NCBI RefSeq assembly: GCF_027942865.1 | Contig: NC_134517.1 | Coordinates: forward strand, 18,668,009-18,732,008 | Reading direction: 5' to 3' | DNA: 64,000 nt | Origin: Odontesthes bonariensis | Lineage: Eukaryota; Chordata; Actinopteri; Atheriniformes; Atherinopsidae | Part shown: one piece after another, positions 61,998 to 64,000 of the stretch | How positions within the stretch are numbered: the stretch's first letter is position 1 | How the letters are laid out: each line of letters starts with the position of its first letter | The notes under the pieces: generated by a model | The model's database searches: none | What the model was told of the DNA's origin: nothing | What the model saw: only the letters and a program-made list of their open reading frames with translations | Program-made: the position numbers and the translations under genes

Positions 61998-64000
61998 GTA
62001 TATTCGGCTATTTAAAACGGTCTATGAGGCAAGAACTCGTGCACACACCAGATACTACTGTTTTTTACGTACCCTTAGCTCAGTGGAATGAAATAATATT
62101 GTTCTCCTGCTGTAGATGTGGTAAATGTTGGAGGAGTGTGCTCATTTAGTCATGCAGAGTTAACCTAATGACAGCCACTGTGTTTGACTAATCTGCTCAA
62201 TTGCTGAGTGGTGCTCTTGTCACAGCAGCTTATTACACTTAAAAACTTTCAGTTGAGCTTACATGGTCCCTTTTACTCACAACACTAATACTTACATCAA
62301 CACTAACACTTACAACCAGTGGACTTTGTTCCATTTGCACAAAACTGAAGCTACAAATACTAAACATAACAGATAACAAAATACAAGAAAAACACTTAAA
62401 AAAGGAATATAGTATAATGAATCCATCTTGTAACATATCTTTGTGGCAGAGCAAAGTTGTGTTATTGCTATGAATAGGAAGATATTTGACAATTTGTAGA
62501 CAGTTAATTAAATGCATGCTTTCTTTTAGCCTTTTTAAAAATTCAACCAGCCATTAGTAAGCTAACCCAGTTAGAGTGAGTCTGTAAATGGACCACTGAA
62601 AACTTTTGTTTAATTAATAAAGGTTAATGCATTCAAGATAGAACGCTTGATCCTGCAATACAAGGGCATTTGCCTGAACATTCACTTTCGCTATATTTGA
62701 TATCACTTTTGTCAATATTTAATGTAGAAAATGGAAGAAAACTTTTAAATGGTTTTCCCGGACATTTGATATATCTGCTTCTCCAAGGACTAAAGCTTAT
62801 TATTCCTCTTTCCTCACTGTTTTATTATTACAAGATTGCAGATTGAATATCCTCACAGAGATGACTGCACACAGCAGGCAAAGATGGACAAAAATCTTAC
62901 ACAGTAAACACATGTGTGGCCATTAGTGTTGTCAGGCAACATCCTAAGACCAATAAAGATTCATAAAGTGGTCGCATGTTAGGGTTACTTATCATCAGGG
63001 TGCTTCTGTAAATAAATAATAAGTAGTAGTAAGCAAATCTGTTACAGCCAGGAATGACCATGCAGTTTACCTATGTGTCAAAAAGAAAAAAGGACACCAT
63101 TGATCCAAAGAGGTGTCCCATTCTGACTTCAAGAGACCAAACATAAAACTTGACCTAATGCTCAAAGCAATGTTCCAGTCTCGTCTCAATCTGACAGCGT
63201 CACACACGGCCATTTTGTCAGAGCCCCTTGGCATTTCCCATAAAGACAGAAGGAAAGCTGTAGCCTTATCTTTCAAAGCAGGTATTAAACGCGGTGACAC
63301 AATATAGTTTGATTAAATATTCAGTGGGGCAGATTAACATGAATGGGTTTGTTCAAACTAATCCCCAATTATTCCCAAAACCTAACCAACTAGTTTTGGT
63401 GTCCAAATAAAACTAAAAATTAGATGTAAACTAAACAATATGTGGGAAGCAAACATAAAAAAGGAACTGAAAAGTAAAAAAATCGGAATTATCTCAATTA
63501 TAGCAAAGGACATGAAAAAGAAAAACATATTGTACATCTGTAAGAGATGTCACAGGCTTTGATAAAGTGGCAGTATCTGATGCCCTGGAAAAGAGCTAGT
63601 TGCATCTCCTTACTTGTTGCCAGAAGACTAAAGATAAATATGATCTTGGCACATGAAATTAGTACAATCTCTTTAACATTGCATTACATGGTGGTGCGAG
63701 ATAATGTGTGGAATGACTTAGAATGGCTAGCTGCTTCATGCACGACCCCTCCGCCACTTCTCTACCATGACCTATATGGCGTTGGAGACTCTCATGTGCT
63801 GTAATCTGGCTGAACTTTGGGGCTGAGAAAGGCAATTCTAGTGACCACACAAATGATCTCTCTTAGTCAAAATGATACGACCCACAAGAGATCCTTTGTT
63901 GGAGCAGAAGGATAGATTGGTGTAGTTTCCCAAATATAAAGATTAGTGCGCCTAAACCTAAGTAAAGAATGCCTAAAAAAAAAGAATTATATCCTAACAA

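Larger units (their letters stand above)
39569..64000 (+). other. nalf1 intron 1 (does not end in this window)
   Basis: The donor at 39569 is followed by over 24 kb without a frame resembling the next conserved nalf1 exon (a cysteine-rich segment). Very long first introns are typical of FAM155A. The interval is AT-rich and contains the transposons and microsatellites listed separately; elsewhere I see no recognisable gene. Confidence 0.65.

Overview
This is 64 kb of vertebrate nuclear DNA, almost certainly from a ray-finned (probably percomorph) fish. The evidence is three recognisable vertebrate genes with GT-AG introns, a compact tnfsf13b gene with introns of 100-734 bp, long CA/GT microsatellites, and many teleost-type transposon remnants (hAT, Tc1-like, TTAA-flanked MITEs, RTE/Rex3-like LINE, solo LTR). 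Nothing bacterial, viral or CRISPR-like is present. Most open frames over 60 codons here are chance frames in non-coding DNA.

Layout. 1-8.5 kb: non-coding, with microsatellites and faint repeat remnants. 8,990-11,233 (minus): a complete six-exon tnfsf13b (BAFF), 263 aa, rebuilt exon by exon from splice sites. 14,434-15,489 (minus): abhd13, complete in one coding exon (351 aa), with a probable long 3' UTR to about 11,980 and a probable non-coding first exon ending at 16,854. 17-38 kb: intergenic, with hairpins, a 164-bp CA array, a Tc1-like relic, a 245-bp solo LTR with 5-bp target duplication, and a 421-bp TTAA-flanked MITE. 38,837-39,568 (plus): first coding exon (244 codons) of nalf1/fam155a, after a GC-rich leader. 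39,569-64,000: nalf1 intron 1, which does not close in the window. It holds a 1,630-bp deleted hAT element, a RecQ-like helicase fragment, an antisense RTE-type LINE piece and a 657-bp nearly perfect foldback element.

The order tnfsf13b - abhd13 - nalf1 is the mirror of the human 13q33 neighbourhood (FAM155A - LIG4 - ABHD13 - TNFSF13B). LIG4, which sits beside ABHD13 in mammals, is not visible here. The genes are not an operon: BAFF is a B-cell survival cytokine, ABHD13 a membrane-anchored serine hydrolase, and NALF1 a subunit of the NALCN sodium-leak channel complex.

I found no convincing new biological system. The most solid unusual structures are the mobile elements whose target duplications and terminal repeats can be read directly, several perfect hairpins, and the apparent absence of lig4.
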